From assembly GCA_963513935.1 (NCBI GenBank), contig OY740768.1:73074877-73138876 (forward strand): DNA of 64,000 bases, in the 5' to 3' direction. Numbering within the stretch: position 1 is the first letter of the stretch; every line of letters begins with the position of its first letter. The notes beneath the pieces were generated by a model that searched no databases, was not told the DNA's origin, and saw only the letters and a list, made by a program, of their open reading frames with translations. This DNA is from Aphrophora alni (lineage: Eukaryota > Arthropoda > Insecta > Hemiptera > Aphrophoridae). Made by a program: the position numbers and the translations under genes. This document shows, piece after piece, positions 21,046 to 32,600 of this stretch.

Positions 21046-22842
21046 TTAACCCTCTAACTGTCAATGTTAAGTTTCTTCGTTTGTTTAAAAATTAATAAAA
21101 TATATTATTTGTATATGTGCAAAACCTAACTTATAAGATATCATTTTTCTCAGAAAGATGCATAGAATTCATCTATGTAATAAAAAAAATTAAAAAATTG
21201 AAACGGTTTTGGAGTAAGTATGTTACATGTCAAAAAATGATGTTATCATTTTTCAGAAATACCTGTATCACCCAAAATCAATAGCTTACTACCTATTTCT
21301 AAGATATACACAATTTTTGTGTATTATTTGTGAATATATTTAGGGAAAAAAAATTTGTTACATTTTCAAAATGTAAAAAAATATTTTATGAATTTCGGGA
21401 CATTGGTAATTTTATTTATACAATTTACCAAACATAGTAATATATATTTTATACAAAAGTTCTATATCTCATTATGTTCAGAAAGGTGCAAAAAAAAAAA
21501 TAATAATAATAAAAAAAAATAAAATAAAAAAAATAAAAATAAAAATGTAAAAATGTGGTGGTGTTGGTGTAGGTGTGTAGTGAAAAAAAAATGTTAGATG
21601 TATCACATTTGGAGTTTTTTAGTCAAATACCAAAAAATCGAAGAGTAACGGAGCAGAAATTTCACAGAAATGGTAATGAATAACATACTAATAGATTTTT
21701 TGGATTTTTTTCAACCATTACTTGAGATTTGTAATATATTTTTTGAATATATTTAGGGGGAAAAAATAATAATTTGTTACATTTTCTAAATAAAAATACC
21801 GATTTTCCCTAAAAAGGTAACTTTCACAAGTGAGGTTAGGTTTGAACTCTCGACATTTAGGCGTAATTAGTAACTTTCTAAAGCTAGGCCTAAGACAAAA
21901 TCATTAGATTTCACTAAGACAATATACTTTACAAAGAATAACACACATATTCACTTGTATAATCATATAAAACACTCAATATAAGAAAATTTGCTTATAG
22001 CCTAAATTAACAACATACCTCTTAGGTTATCACAAATATAAACCGTTTACAATCTAGAAATTCACTCAAAAACATACACTTTAGATATAAAAACACATAT
22101 ATTGTAATTTGTATACAAAATTTATATACAATTTGTATACACAAACCTTCAAAATAACAAAAATTTAATCCCAAAACCAATATGCGCTACGCCATTTGTT
22201 CAGTTTTTACGTCACACAATTGCTATGTTTGGACATCAAAACAAAACCTTCTTAGTAAGTATTTGCCTATATCAAGTGGTACCAACTTATAGAATGAAAT
22301 TTCCTCTACAACATACTGTAAAGTTCGATTACAAAAATTCAATTCAGTAATCGATTATGCCATTTCGTTAACTGCACCGAATGCCAAATGAATTTCGTCT
22401 TGTCAAGTTTCTTCTATGGTCAAGTGGAAATATCTCTGGATTTGTGAGACGCAGAAAAATTTGTAATCTACGGTTAGAAAGAGAAACATGTGATCTATAG
22501 AACAGTGTTTTGGTTGACTTAATTGACAGATAAATAGAGTTGTAATCATATCGGGGAAAATGACGCCGTGTTTTACGAAAAGGCGCAGAGTTGAAATTTA
22601 TGATTTTACGTATCAAAAATATGCGAACTTCACCAATTTTTGGAATATTATTTATAACGTTTTGTGGTATTTTTTTTGCATGATTATGCATCTACGAAAC
22701 ATTAGCTTTCCAACGGTATTTTTTTTATGGCGATAGTACGATTTTAAGTGGGCGAAATGTTGAATCGCAAAATATGTGTTTTAATTGAACTATCCGTCGT
22801 TCATCGTCCACGTACGTGGACAGTTACCACTTGTAGGGTTAA
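21046..22842 (+). mobile_element. TTAA MITE family, copy 1 (left half of a head-to-head pair)
   Basis: It starts TTAACCCTCTAACTG and ends CACTTGTAGGGTTAA. It is non-coding, and internal blocks such as AAAACCTAACTTATAAGATA and AGAAAGATGCATAGAATT recur in copy 3 at 58.9 kb. Its right TTAA (22839-22842) is shared with copy 2. The minus-strand open frame at 22368-22691 is a chance frame, since the mirror sequence in copy 2 gives a different interrupted frame. The TTAA ends suggest a piggyBac-type source, but no transposase is present. Confidence 0.8.
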
Positions 22843-24304
22843 CCCTCCAACTGGTGCTCGACCACTTTTTGCCTAAAATTGGTTGCGGCATTACTCATGG
22901 CTCACTTCACCAAACTATAAAACACGTATTTTGCAATTCAACATTACGCCCACTTAGAATTGTCCTATCACAATAAATAAAATACCGTTGGAAAAGTAAT
23001 GTTCCGTAGATGCATAATATTGCAAAAAAATACCACAAAACGTTATAAATAATATTCCAAAAATTGCTGAAGTTCACGTATTTTTAATACATAACGTCAA
23101 AGATTTGAACCGTGCGCCTTTTCGTAAAACACGACACCATTTTTCACGATATTATTACAACTCTATTTATCTGTCATTTAAGTTAACTAAAACACTGTTC
23201 TATAGATCACATGTTTCTCTTTCTAACCGTAGATTACAAATTTTTCTGCGTCTCATAGATCCAGAGATATTCCTACTTGAACATAGAACAAACCTGACGA
23301 CACGAAATTCATTTGGCATTCGGTGCACTTTACGAAAAGACGAAATTCATTTTTCTTGTCAGAAAAAGGACTTGTTCTTTACACTATGTTGTAGGGGAAA
23401 TTTCATTCTATAAGTTGGTACCACTTGATATAGGCAAATGCTTACTAAGAAGGTTTTGTTTTGAAGTCCAAAGTAGTCCAAACGTAGCAAATGTCTGACG
23501 TAAAAACTGTAATATTAGGCGTGGCACATATTGGTTTTGGGATTAGATTTTTGTTATTTTGAAGGTTTGTGTCAAAAATTGTATATAGGTTATATTGTAT
23601 AGGTTATAAACACAAATTGTATATAAATTGTGTATACAAGTTACAATATATGTGTTTTTATTTCTAAAGTTTGTTTTTGAATGAATTTCGAGTGTGTATA
23701 TGGAATAACCTATAAAGGCAAGTGGTAATTCTAGCCTATATGCATATTTTCTTATATTTAGTGTTTTATATGATTATACAAGTGAATATGTGTGTTATTC
23801 TTTGTATAGTATATTGTCTTAGTAAAATCTAATGATTTTGTCTAAGGCCTAACTTTAGAAAGTTACTAATTATGCCTAAATGTCAAGAGTTCAAACCTAA
23901 CCTCAAGCGTCAGAATAGCAAATTTTGGAAAATTGTCATTCTTATATTGAAAATCTAACAAATTATTATTTTTTTCCCCTAAATATATTCACAAATATAT
24001 GACAAATGTCAAGTAATGGTTGAAAAAATTCTGATAAATCTATTAGTATGTTATTCATTACCATTTTTGTAAAATTTCTGCTCCGTTACTCTTCGATTTT
24101 TGGTATTTGACCAAAAAACTCCAAATGTAATACATCTAACATTTTTTTTTCACTACACACCTACATTCTATGCACCTTTCTGGACATAATGATATCTTAT
24201 AAGTTAGGTTTTGTATACAAATAATATATTTTATTAATTTTTAAACGAACGAAGAATTTTTAAGACAAATTAACATGCGCCAGATTCACCAGTTAGAGGG
24301 TTAA
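22839..24304 (-). mobile_element. TTAA MITE family, copy 2 (inverted, right half of the pair)
   Basis: It starts TTAACCCTCCAACTGG and ends CACCAGTTAGAGGGTTAA. It is the reverse complement of copy 1 over most of its length. For example, ATTTCATTCTATAAGTTGGT at about 23400 pairs with the reverse at about 22290, and AACCGTAGATTACAAATTTT at about 23226 pairs with about 22455. It is about 330 bp shorter than copy 1 owing to internal gaps. Open frames at 23105-23413 and 23313-23498 are by-products of the repeat. Confidence 0.8.
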
Positions 24305-24729
24305 CAACAAATGTTGGTCTTTGTGGACTTCTGCAGGAAGATTGGACATCAAAATGGCTCCAAATTTTTGAATAGATGTTTTTGTATGAAAGTTATAGAT
24401 GTTGAATATAAAATAATTATTTTGTGTTTATATATTTTTGATTGCAAACCCAAACATTATGCTACTATACTTTTCTCATATCACCACCTCATAGTACAAG
24501 TTATGACAATAAAATATTGAATGGTCATAGAATGACACATTTAATTATGAAATGATGATCAATTTCCATTGTTTCTTTCCAATATCTTTTAATATTTGAT
24601 CATAATATTAGCTTGATATTATTCAGATTTAAATTGACATGTTTCTCGCTGATATTTTAATAATTTATCATATGTTCTATAGTTTAAAAAAAGAAGGAAT
24701 TCTTTCATAATTGAATTATTGGATTGTAG
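24305..24729. other. End of intron 2
   Basis: No gene is recognised. It ends with the acceptor ATTGTAG before 24730. The open frame at 24311-24520 has no family resemblance. Confidence 0.5.
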
Positions 24730-25065
24730 GTATTCCTATTCAAGAACCAGTTGTTGGAACAGTGGAAGATAGTGCAACGAAATCAGGAACATCGATGCGA
24801 GTTCCTGAACCATCAGCAGGTCCAAGTCCTAGTCCAGCATATTTACCTGGTCCTCATACTCATGCTCGTGGTCATACACATTCCCGCAACTCTTCCTTGG
24901 ATATGAGAGTAGGAAGTCGAAGTTCCAATGATATTCGTAGTGCAGCAGGGAGAGGGTGTCATTCAAGAGCTGCTTCATTAGATTTGCGTCACACTAGAAA
25001 CTCTTCAGCTGATCTTAACAAACTTATAAGAAATGATCTTGGGCTGGTTTTTGGTGGAAATCAAA
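24730..25065 (+). CDS. KCTD3: KCTD3/SHKBP1-like protein, coding exon 3 (Ser/Arg/His-rich linker)
   Basis: The exon encodes about 112 residues linking the BTB domain to the propeller. It is rich in Pro, Ser and His (GPSPSPAYLPGPHTHARGHT) and contains three spaced repeats, SRNSSLDMR, SRAASLDLR and TRNSSADLN, each with an R-x-x-S core that basophilic kinases and 14-3-3 proteins commonly use. It ends KLIRNDLGLVFGGNQ, corresponding in position to the RRSNTMPPNLGNAG region of SHKBP1. Flanking signals are TTGTAG and GTAAGT, and the phase fits both neighbours (it completes Ser at the start and leaves one base at the end). The linker is poorly conserved in the family, so the exact function is inferred only. 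Confidence 0.92.
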
Positions 25066-25163
25066 GTAAGTTCAAATATTATTAAAGAAGATATGTAATT
25101 TTGTTTTTCCTAAATGTTTAAACTTTAAAAAGTTTTAGCAATATAATATATATACACACTACA

Positions 25164-25245
25164 GTAGAACCCCTCTAATCCGTCACCTTCGGGACTGGGG
25201 GCATGATCGGAACGCAAAAAAGGTTGGATTACTGTATCTGTTCTA
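25164..25245. repeat. pogo/Tigger-like terminal repeat fragment
   Basis: CAGTAGAACCCCTCTAATCCG resembles the terminal repeat of the pogo element at 48255 (CGGTAGAAGTCCGATAATCC) and the fragment at 32754. The facing end and any transposase are not visible nearby. Confidence 0.45.
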
Positions 25246-26590
25246 TCTGTTTATATTATGATAAACGCTCTATCTGTCTGTCCAACATAAAACTTGTTGC
25301 AATCGTTATAGTTAATTCTGTATACACCTGAATTCCTGTCTGTCGGCATCAATTGTTTGTGTCACAATATCCTCTGAACACTGTTATTGGTGTGAAAAGT
25401 GATGTTTATTTTATGTTTTTCAAATGTATTTTTTAACATTTGGAGAACAATATTGGAGTATTCGATGGAGATACATTTGTTAATTTCTTTTTTCACACAT
25501 AGGATGGATTTTTGTTTGTTTTTCTTTACAAAGTAATTTGTCTATCATAGAGCTGTGGTATCCATTCGCTTGTGCTATATATTTTATGGTGTTTAATTCT
25601 TCGAGGAAGTCCTGTTTATTCATCAGTATGGTGAGAAAGCAGTGGATAAAACTATTGTGTGCTGACATTTTTTGAGAAATTGGGTGGTGCAAATATTTAT
25701 TTATTTATTATTTTTATTTTCCACAGAATATAAACCACAAATATTTATTATAATCATACAACATAAGAACTTAAAAATAAACTACTAATCTTTATCCAAT
25801 GAACTTAAAATATGCTTGTGAAACAATGTTAACATGTCAAAACATGTCAATATGCATGTGCAACTGTAGTAGTTGGTTTTCAGTAAATTTGTTGAGCTGA
25901 TGTGACAATTTGATTATGGTTAAATCTAGAAGCTTTAGTTTACTATCTAATTCAGTTTCTATCATAAACTAGATGTTTGGATTGATTTTTTTGATACAGA
26001 TTTTTAACCTTTCTGCCTGATGCAAATACGATATCAAAAACAATAAAGTATCGTCAACATATCTTGCATAAAATACTATTTTCTTTCTGTGTGAATTGTG
26101 CTCAGACATTATAAACTCATTTTCAAAATAATTCAAATATATGTCAACCAGTAGGCCGGATAAGGGCGATCCCATAGCGAGACCCGCGTCTTGTATGAAA
26201 AAATCATTATCAAACATGAAATAATTTTGTTTTAATACAACTTTAAGTAATGCCAGCAGTTCATCAATTTGTTAGACATTGAGCTTATTACAATTGATTA
26301 AATTTTCTCTCAAAATGTCAAGGCTATTTTGTACGGGTACGTTAGTGTATAGATTTACTATATCAAATAAATGTAATGAGTTTGTGCCTGTGAGAGACGA
26401 CCAAATGTTTTGTTTTATTTACAAATGCTATTTGAAACGCTGTTGTTATTTTTTAAAGCAATATGGTTTTTTATTACTTGTTCTAACTTTTTTGCTGTTC
26501 TATAACCTGGCACAGTGGTGTAATTAATTAATGGTCTGATTGGGTTATTATTTTTATCGATTTTATGGTAAATCAGTGAACTGTAGAGCA
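25246..26590 (-). pseudogene. Penelope-like element: reverse transcriptase plus GIY-YIG endonuclease relic
   Basis: On the minus strand, from about 26400 down, the frame reads LFDIVNLYTNVPVQNSL. The 25969-26217 segment follows with DAGLAMGSPLSGLLVDIYLN (RT motif with GLAMGSPLS) and YARYVDDTLLF, the catalytic YVDD box. Downstream, around 25650-25260, degraded text resembles the linker and GIY-YIG region (an IYRINC-like segment, then FYVGQT-like residues in shifted frames). RT plus GIY-YIG is the hallmark of Penelope-like elements. Stops, frameshifts and the lack of an N-terminus show it is dead. It is antisense to the host gene in intron 3. Confidence 0.8.
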
Positions 26591-26800
26591 AATGCGTTGA
26601 TGATTTTCAAATATCGTTTGGTAGGTTCATACAACAACGAAATGCATTTATTGACTGCGGAATTTAATTCTTTGACAAATTTCTTAGTAGGTTAGGTATA
26701 TTTTTATTTTGTTGTAGTGTGTTGAAGATATGGCATTTTATTTATAAACTTGAAAACATAGAATACGCCTATTCTGTTTAAAAAATGAGTGATACACTAG

Positions 26801-27004
26801 ATTACTGCTTTGTACGAACTATTATTATTAGAAGACAGTGAATTTTATGAAAAATTAGGAATACTAATTTCTTCTGGATTAGATTCTGAGGGTGAACTGG
26901 ACAGTGATGACGACACTGTCAATGATAAAATAGATGTACTAACACAAGTAGCTAATGAATATGATTTAGAACAACTTATTGAAACTTGTCTTGTTGTAAT
27001 TCAG
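26801..27004 (+). CDS. Unidentified acidic exon-like ORF in intron 3
   Basis: An open stretch of 68 codons begins right after CACTAG and ends at CAG followed by GTAAGA, so it looks like a phase 0-0 internal exon. The peptide begins ITALYELLLLEDSEFYEKLG, has the acidic run SEGELDSDDD, and ends ANEYDLEQLIETCLVVIQ. Codon use looks protein-like. It cannot belong to the KCTD3-like transcript, because both neighbouring junctions need phase 1. Reading from the upstream ATG at 26786 would need a one-base shift to join it. I do not recognise the family. It may be an exon of a nested gene, a captured exon in a mobile element, or a pseudogene. Confidence 0.35.
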
Positions 27005-27329
27005 GTAAGACAATTTTATTTAGGTCTATCCAACCTCATATTTTACATTGGTATTTTTGTACCCATGAGGTCCCATTGTTGTTTTTAAACATGTCTCCAT
27101 GGTGTCACCAGTAACACATTAAATCTAAAAAAAGTACAAGTACTGTCTAATGGTCAATCAAAACGAGAAAATAATTGAAAACTTTTTTTTTTCAACAAAA
27201 CGTTAATTCGGGATAGAAAGGGTTAAAGGATAATGTCTTTAGAGAGAAGTATTAGGCGTAGAGTTTGAAGTTGAATTATCTTTTAAGTCAAATTGTTTCT
27301 CTAACAAAGATTTTTTTACATCATCATAT

Positions 27330-28600
27330 CATATCATATATCATTTTTATTGCACAAAATACATTAAAAAAGAACAGGTGCAGAGTCATTTACATCACTA
27401 TAACTAATTGATTAATACTAACAAATTATAAAATTCATTCTTCACAATTCAGAGAGGATTATTAAAGTATTCATCTGTACTATAATAAACTTTTTTTTAC
27501 AACTTGCTCCTTTATAACATTTTTAAAACAAGCAAGACTGAGAGTCTTATACATTTGCGGCAAACAGTTATACAATTTTACTCCCACATACTGTGAACTA
27601 TTTTCGAACAGCTTTAGACGATGGCATGGAAATCTGTAATTTTTGTTAGCTCTAGTACTATACCCATGTTTAAAACTGTTTTTTACAAAGCCTGCTTTAT
27701 TTTTGTGGGCCAAACTAAAGTTTCATAAATATAAAGTCCTGGCAACATGAGTATGTTACAATCTCTAAAAAGGACCCTACAACTTCTTTCTCTGCCTATA
27801 CCAGAAAGAGTTCTTGGAATTTTTTTCTGAAGTATAAATACCTTCTGTACACCAGCAGCACTCCCCCACACCACAATACCATACCTCAACACAGATTCAA
27901 TATATGCATGGTAAACCACCAAACAAGCCTTCAAGGAAACCCCATTTCTTAAAACCGAGAAAACATAAACCATTGATCTCAACCTTCCCTTAATTTTTTC
28001 TAAATGACATTTCCAAGTCAAACCCTCATCTATATATTTACCCCAAAACTTATGACAATTTACAGAATTTTGAATTTTGTTTCCAGTGTGTTTTCGATTA
28101 CTGTTTGTTTTAAAATATATTATTTTGGTTTTGTCTGGATTCAGAAGAAGCCCAATTTTTGTAAACGAAGAATCTAACTTTTCTAGTGATTCAACTACTA
28201 CATTTGTTCAAAGTTTCAAAACAATTTTGCTTGATAACTGCTGTGGTGTCATCTGCAAATAGTATTAATTCTAAATTTGTTGTTGGTGAGAGATCATTTA
28301 TATAAATTAAGAACAACAATGGTCCCAGTATGTGGATCCCTGTAGTACCCCAAATTTTACATAGTCCCATTTAGATAGATATCTTTCACTACCCCTGTAT
28401 AAAATAGTCCTTTGTCTTCTATTCCGTAAATAAGATTTTATCAAAGATACAAGGTTTTCATTAATACCACATTTCTTCATTTTCTGAAGCAATAGAGAAT
28501 GATCAACACAATCAAATGCCTTGGACAGATCACCAAAAATACTCGCTGTAAAGATTGACTTATCCAGAGCACCCACAATCTCATTTACATCCAGATATGT
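27330..28600 (-). pseudogene. LINE (CR1/jockey-like group) reverse transcriptase C-terminal relic
   Basis: Minus-strand frames give FGDLSKAFDCVDHSLLLQKM (RT palm motif A) followed by GINENLVSLIKSYLRNRRQ (28576-28307). Then come CHLEKIKGRLRSMVYVFSVL and YIESVLRYGIVVWG (28021-27683), and a C-terminal segment (27713-27480) with YSTRANKNYRFP and VGVKLYNCLP. These are the 3' RT and C-terminal parts of a non-LTR retrotransposon. The YADD motif lies in a gap between segments. The CATATCATATC repeats near 27325-27345 resemble the short repeats that end CR1-like LINEs. 5' truncated and frameshifted. Confidence 0.8.
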
Positions 28601-29426
28601 GATCAGTAAAATTCAAAATTCAATTATTTTCCGACATTTTGGGACCATAAGTCCCATATCAAAATTAATCTAAATAATTCCTTCTATCTAGGAAAACTAA
28701 CCAAAATTTATGAAACCGTAGGGTAAGGCAGATATCTCAGTCTTAAAATCAGTCTAAAAAAAGCCTATCAAAAAATGACTTTTGGCCTAACACTGTATTT
28801 TGAAGATTGTAAAATAATTAGAGAACAACGGAGAAAAGGAGTTACATCACTAGATAGATCGCAAATTTCTACATCAAAAATCCTTTCTACGAAATCCCCA
28901 AATATATACTGAAAAATAGTTATAAGATGAAAATCAATGTTTGTTCCTGTTTTAAACATGGAGACATGAAACTATTTCAGCCAGCTTATCGGAAAGCCCC
29001 GCCCACCGGTAACTTGCTTCCCAATTGGTCCTTAAAAGTTCATTCAATAGTGATATATTTGCTCTGCATATTGCATCCAAATAATTATGTAAATTAAGTA
29101 ATTAGATATGTAATTATTAAGAGAAATTATTTAACATTTTAATATGTTTAATAAAACCTACTTTTCCATTTTAAAATATTAATGATATGAACGAAAATAA
29201 CTTTGTGATTTGACTTAATAAATTTGAAAAGTTTAAAATAATATTATGAAGCCTATAAACTCAAATAACTTGAATTATACTTTGTTTAACAATTTTGAAT
29301 TTTATGATATTTGTTAATATAGACACCATTTCAGAAGTTTAGACACCCTCTAGTTTTATCCTTCTTTGATTTCTTGATTTTACAATATTTTCCTGTTAAT
29401 TTGCTTTATGTCAAAAGACAATTATA
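28601..29426. other. Intron 3, no feature recognised
   Basis: AT-rich sequence with a small GC-richer patch near 28990-29030. No gene or repeat family is recognised. Confidence 0.4.
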
Positions 29427-29600
29427 TTAACCCTTTGATCGCCAAGGGCCGATCTAATTGGCTTTTAAAAACTGCCTCAATACCGCCAGAGCCGATGTGA
29501 TCGGCTCAAAAGTTGTCCGAATACCGGCACAGGCCGATGTGATCGGCTCCAGCAGTCTGTCTGAACAGCGCCACGGCCGATATAATCGGCTTTTAGTATT
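29427..29600. mobile_element. TTAA-ended element terminus with four palindromic subrepeats
   Basis: TTAACCCTTTGATCGCC is followed by four near-palindromes of the form GCCGATNTNATCGGC centred near 29455, 29498, 29540 and 29583, a spacing of about 43 bp. Subterminal repeats in DNA transposons often bind transposase, so this is inferred to be one end of a piggyBac-type element. The other end was not found. Confidence 0.6.
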
Positions 29601-30124
29601 TTGTTTATTTCTTCACTTTTATTACCTAAACTTGCGTGTTTTTTATCATTATAAGGAAGAAAGGACTTGGTCTTTCATATTGTGACAACATTTTTAGTTT
29701 ACGTCTATTTTTAATTTTTTTATGGCTGTTCAAAATAAAGAAATCTACTTGGCTGTGGCCAAACTAAGTGTAGTAAGCCATCAGCTGTACGCTTTCGCTC
29801 CAGTTTTACAGAGTCGTTTCATGATTTACTCTTTAAATTTAAACCTGTTGAATACATTACATCCTGTAGCTTGGAATATTTATGTATGCATCCCACGGAT
29901 TTTTTACCACTTTATATTTCTAATACAGACAATTTTGTAAAAGTCGTTGCTTCTATATCGAAACTAGAGCTAAAATCGACTGGAATAGTTACGTCGTCAG
30001 TTTACATTGGAACAGTTAAAGACTATGGGTACTATGGATTAATGTAACTTTTTTATTTGTTAACATTTATAAAGGTTAATGTATAAAGTTTTCTTCCCAA
30101 TATTATACATAAAACTGAAATATA
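29601..30124. other. Intron 3, no feature recognised
   Basis: Possibly internal to the TTAA element to its left. Open frames at 29458-29685 and 29722-29940 lack any domain. Confidence 0.35.
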
Positions 30125-30600
30125 CATAGAATAGTTACAATCCTACTCAGACTATAGAAAATCAAACTATATTTCTTCGTGACCTTTTAAGTTTTCATAT
30201 TATAATTTTTCATAAAAGTGAATATTAAAAGTTTTTGTCTCAGTAGAACATAATACTAAAATTTACTTAATTGCTTTGAGTAATAGATAAAACCCTATCC
30301 CGACTATAGAAAAATCAAATTTTTTCGTATGTACCACTTTCTGTTTAAGCTGAATTTAGAAAAATACAACATTTTTGTTAATACCATTTTAGGTTTTCGC
30401 AATAATATTTTTTTTAAAGATAATTTAAAAGATTTTTATTTGACGAATATAATACTAAAAGTACGTTTGTAATAGATGTAACCCTAACCCGACTTTAGAA
30501 AAATTCAAATTTTCTGTTTGTACCCCTTTTAATTTTTCACAAGTTACCATTAAAAAAAAAAGTTAACTCTAAACGTTTTCGTCCCTTTGGGATAACGAAA
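30125..30600. repeat. Diverged tandem repeat, three units of about 155-190 bp
   Basis: The phrase AATAGNTNNAANCCTANNCNGACTATAGAAAAAT followed by a TTCGT or TTTCTG block begins at about 30130, 30283 and 30471. The units have drifted considerably, which points to an old array. Confidence 0.6.
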
Positions 30601-31189
30601 TCTGAAATTTTCTGTTGAATGAGCTGAATTTTCATTTTGTTTCATTGATTTTTATAATTAGTACGTTAACAACGTATTTAGTAAAATACCACATTACTTT
30701 ACAAAAGCAAACACAGTGTTATAGAAATCATTGTAAATTTCAATGGAATTCTTTGTGAGAAAAACAGCAAATAGATTTTTTAAATGTTAATATTTTTTTA
30801 CAAGATTTTCAGGAGTTATTCTCAGTGAAATAGGGAATAACATAACATAAAGGTTAACAGGACCCCCCCCCCTTTCACATAGTTATTAGGCTCTGAATTT
30901 AACAATTGTGTATAAAAAAAAAATTTCGTTCACTTTTTCATTTATAATGCAAATTAAAAATGTAATGAAAACTATTTTTTTATAAATGTAGTTGTGGTAC
31001 TTTTAATTTCAAACACAACGAGACCAAAAACATTATTATATCTTTAATTTTAGCTAAGCTACAATGGTTTATGTAAATGTCCATCAAAATAGCAAAAATA
31101 GGCGTGGCGGTATAGACGGTTCCGTACAAAAATGGCTTGGCGCGCAACGCAACATCTAGCTTAGTCGACCTTGGCTGTACTCGTCGCGT
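30601..31189. other. Intron 3, low-complexity and anonymous sequence
   Basis: Includes a C9 run near 30865 and a GC-richer block at 31095-31195 of unknown origin, ending just before the gypsy relic. Confidence 0.4.
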
Positions 31190-32600
31190 CCTAGTAGATG
31201 TAATCTATCATTTTATTCAAAATTTCATCTTTAATAGTTTCATTTGCAACTGATTTTGCAGAAATAAGAAAACATGTAGTTTGTATAAACTTATGATAAT
31301 TATAGTCATCATCATGAAATTCATTAACATTAATGTTATTATTTTAAGTATGTCTTGCATAGAATCTAGAAAAAAATTCAGCACTACCATGCTAAGAATA
31401 ATTAACATAATACATTTTAAAATTTTATGCACTTAAAAAATTAGCCCATTTCTGTAAGCAGTTGGCTGCCATTTGTGGTGTACCCTTCTTCTTATCAAAA
31501 ATCAAGAGCAAAGGCTTGTGATCTGTCAACAAATTGAAATACTGGTTAAACTGTTTGATTCCAAAAATAATTCCAAAGATTATTTTTTCAATTTGTGAGT
31601 AATTTAAAATTCACTTTTAGAAAGTACCTTAGATGCCTAGGGAATTAGTTGTTCACTATTATCTGGAAACCCTAGTTCGAATGAGCTAGCATCAGTAGCT
31701 TACTGCAGTGGAAGATTAGTGTCATAATGAGTGAAACAAGGTGCTTTAGATATTTTTTTTTGTATAGCCTCAAATGTATAATTATATTCCATTGACCAGT
31801 TCTAAGCCTTTCCCTTTGATAATAACTCTTTCATATGATTTATTTATTAATAACTCTAAGTTATGAATAAATCCCCCATAAAAAATTACCATTCCTAAAA
31901 AACATCTCAACTCATTTACATTTTGATCTAATTTTATGACAAAACATTAGTTCTGAAGGTGATTTAGATGTTGAACAATGGTTAGCAATTACAGTAATAA
32001 TAAAGAAAGCGTAATAAAAAAATTATAATGTTTTATAGATAAAATCAATATATATATATTTCCTTTTTTAGAATCAATATTAAATATATCCTAAATAGTT
32101 TATGCTAGTTCAAAAAATCACATTTTTCTTTTTTTAAAGTAAACCCGGCTTATTCTAATCTTTTCAACACACTTTTTACATTTTTAACATGATCTGCAAC
32201 ATTTCCCCCACATATCAACCTATCATATTGAAAGGCTACATTTTCTAAATCAATTATTTTTTTGAAAGATAGATACCCCACTAAACTAGTGAGTATCTAA
32301 TTTGAGTATAATAATAAAGGCTGTTAGTAGTTGAAATAGTTTGTAAGATCTTTAGATTCAATGCTTAATTCAATTTGCTGATAAGTGTATGTTTCAAATC
32401 ACTTTTATAAAATGTGTACTTCTGGATATATAGCTAGAAGATTTTCTATTCTTGATAAAGGATAGTGTTCTATTTTTACATTAGGATTAAGGCTAACAAA
32501 GAAATCTTTACAGACTCTAATACTTTACAATAATCTGACTTTGGTATGGCTACTATAGGAGTACTCCATTCACTGAATCAATTTGTTTTAACCCTCCGTC
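31190..32600 (-). pseudogene. Ty3/gypsy-type pol relic (reverse transcriptase and RNase H)
   Basis: Minus-strand translation from about 32580 shows EWSTPIVAIPKSD (RT N-terminal motif). After a heavily decayed palm region comes text at about 31830-31720 reading WSMEYNYTFEAIQ (the RT/RNase H link). Then about 31560-31440 reads YFNLLTDHKPLLLIF followed by MAANCLQKWA, the RNase H core with LTDHKPL. Many stops and deletions are present, and no protease or integrase is legible. A gag-like relic in the same orientation lies at 34450-35160, and the two may be halves of one insertion split by later arrivals. Confidence 0.75.

Noticed and set aside
22368..23413. Open frames in the paired TTAA MITEs (22368-22691 and 23105-23413) with similar peptides
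   Set aside because: The similarity comes from the inverted repeat itself, and the third copy at 60.6 kb does not preserve the frame.
26801..27004. Extra exon of the KCTD3-like gene
   Set aside because: Exon 3 ends and exon 4 starts in phase 1, while this segment is phase 0 at both ends, so including it would break the frame. The family has no such segment.
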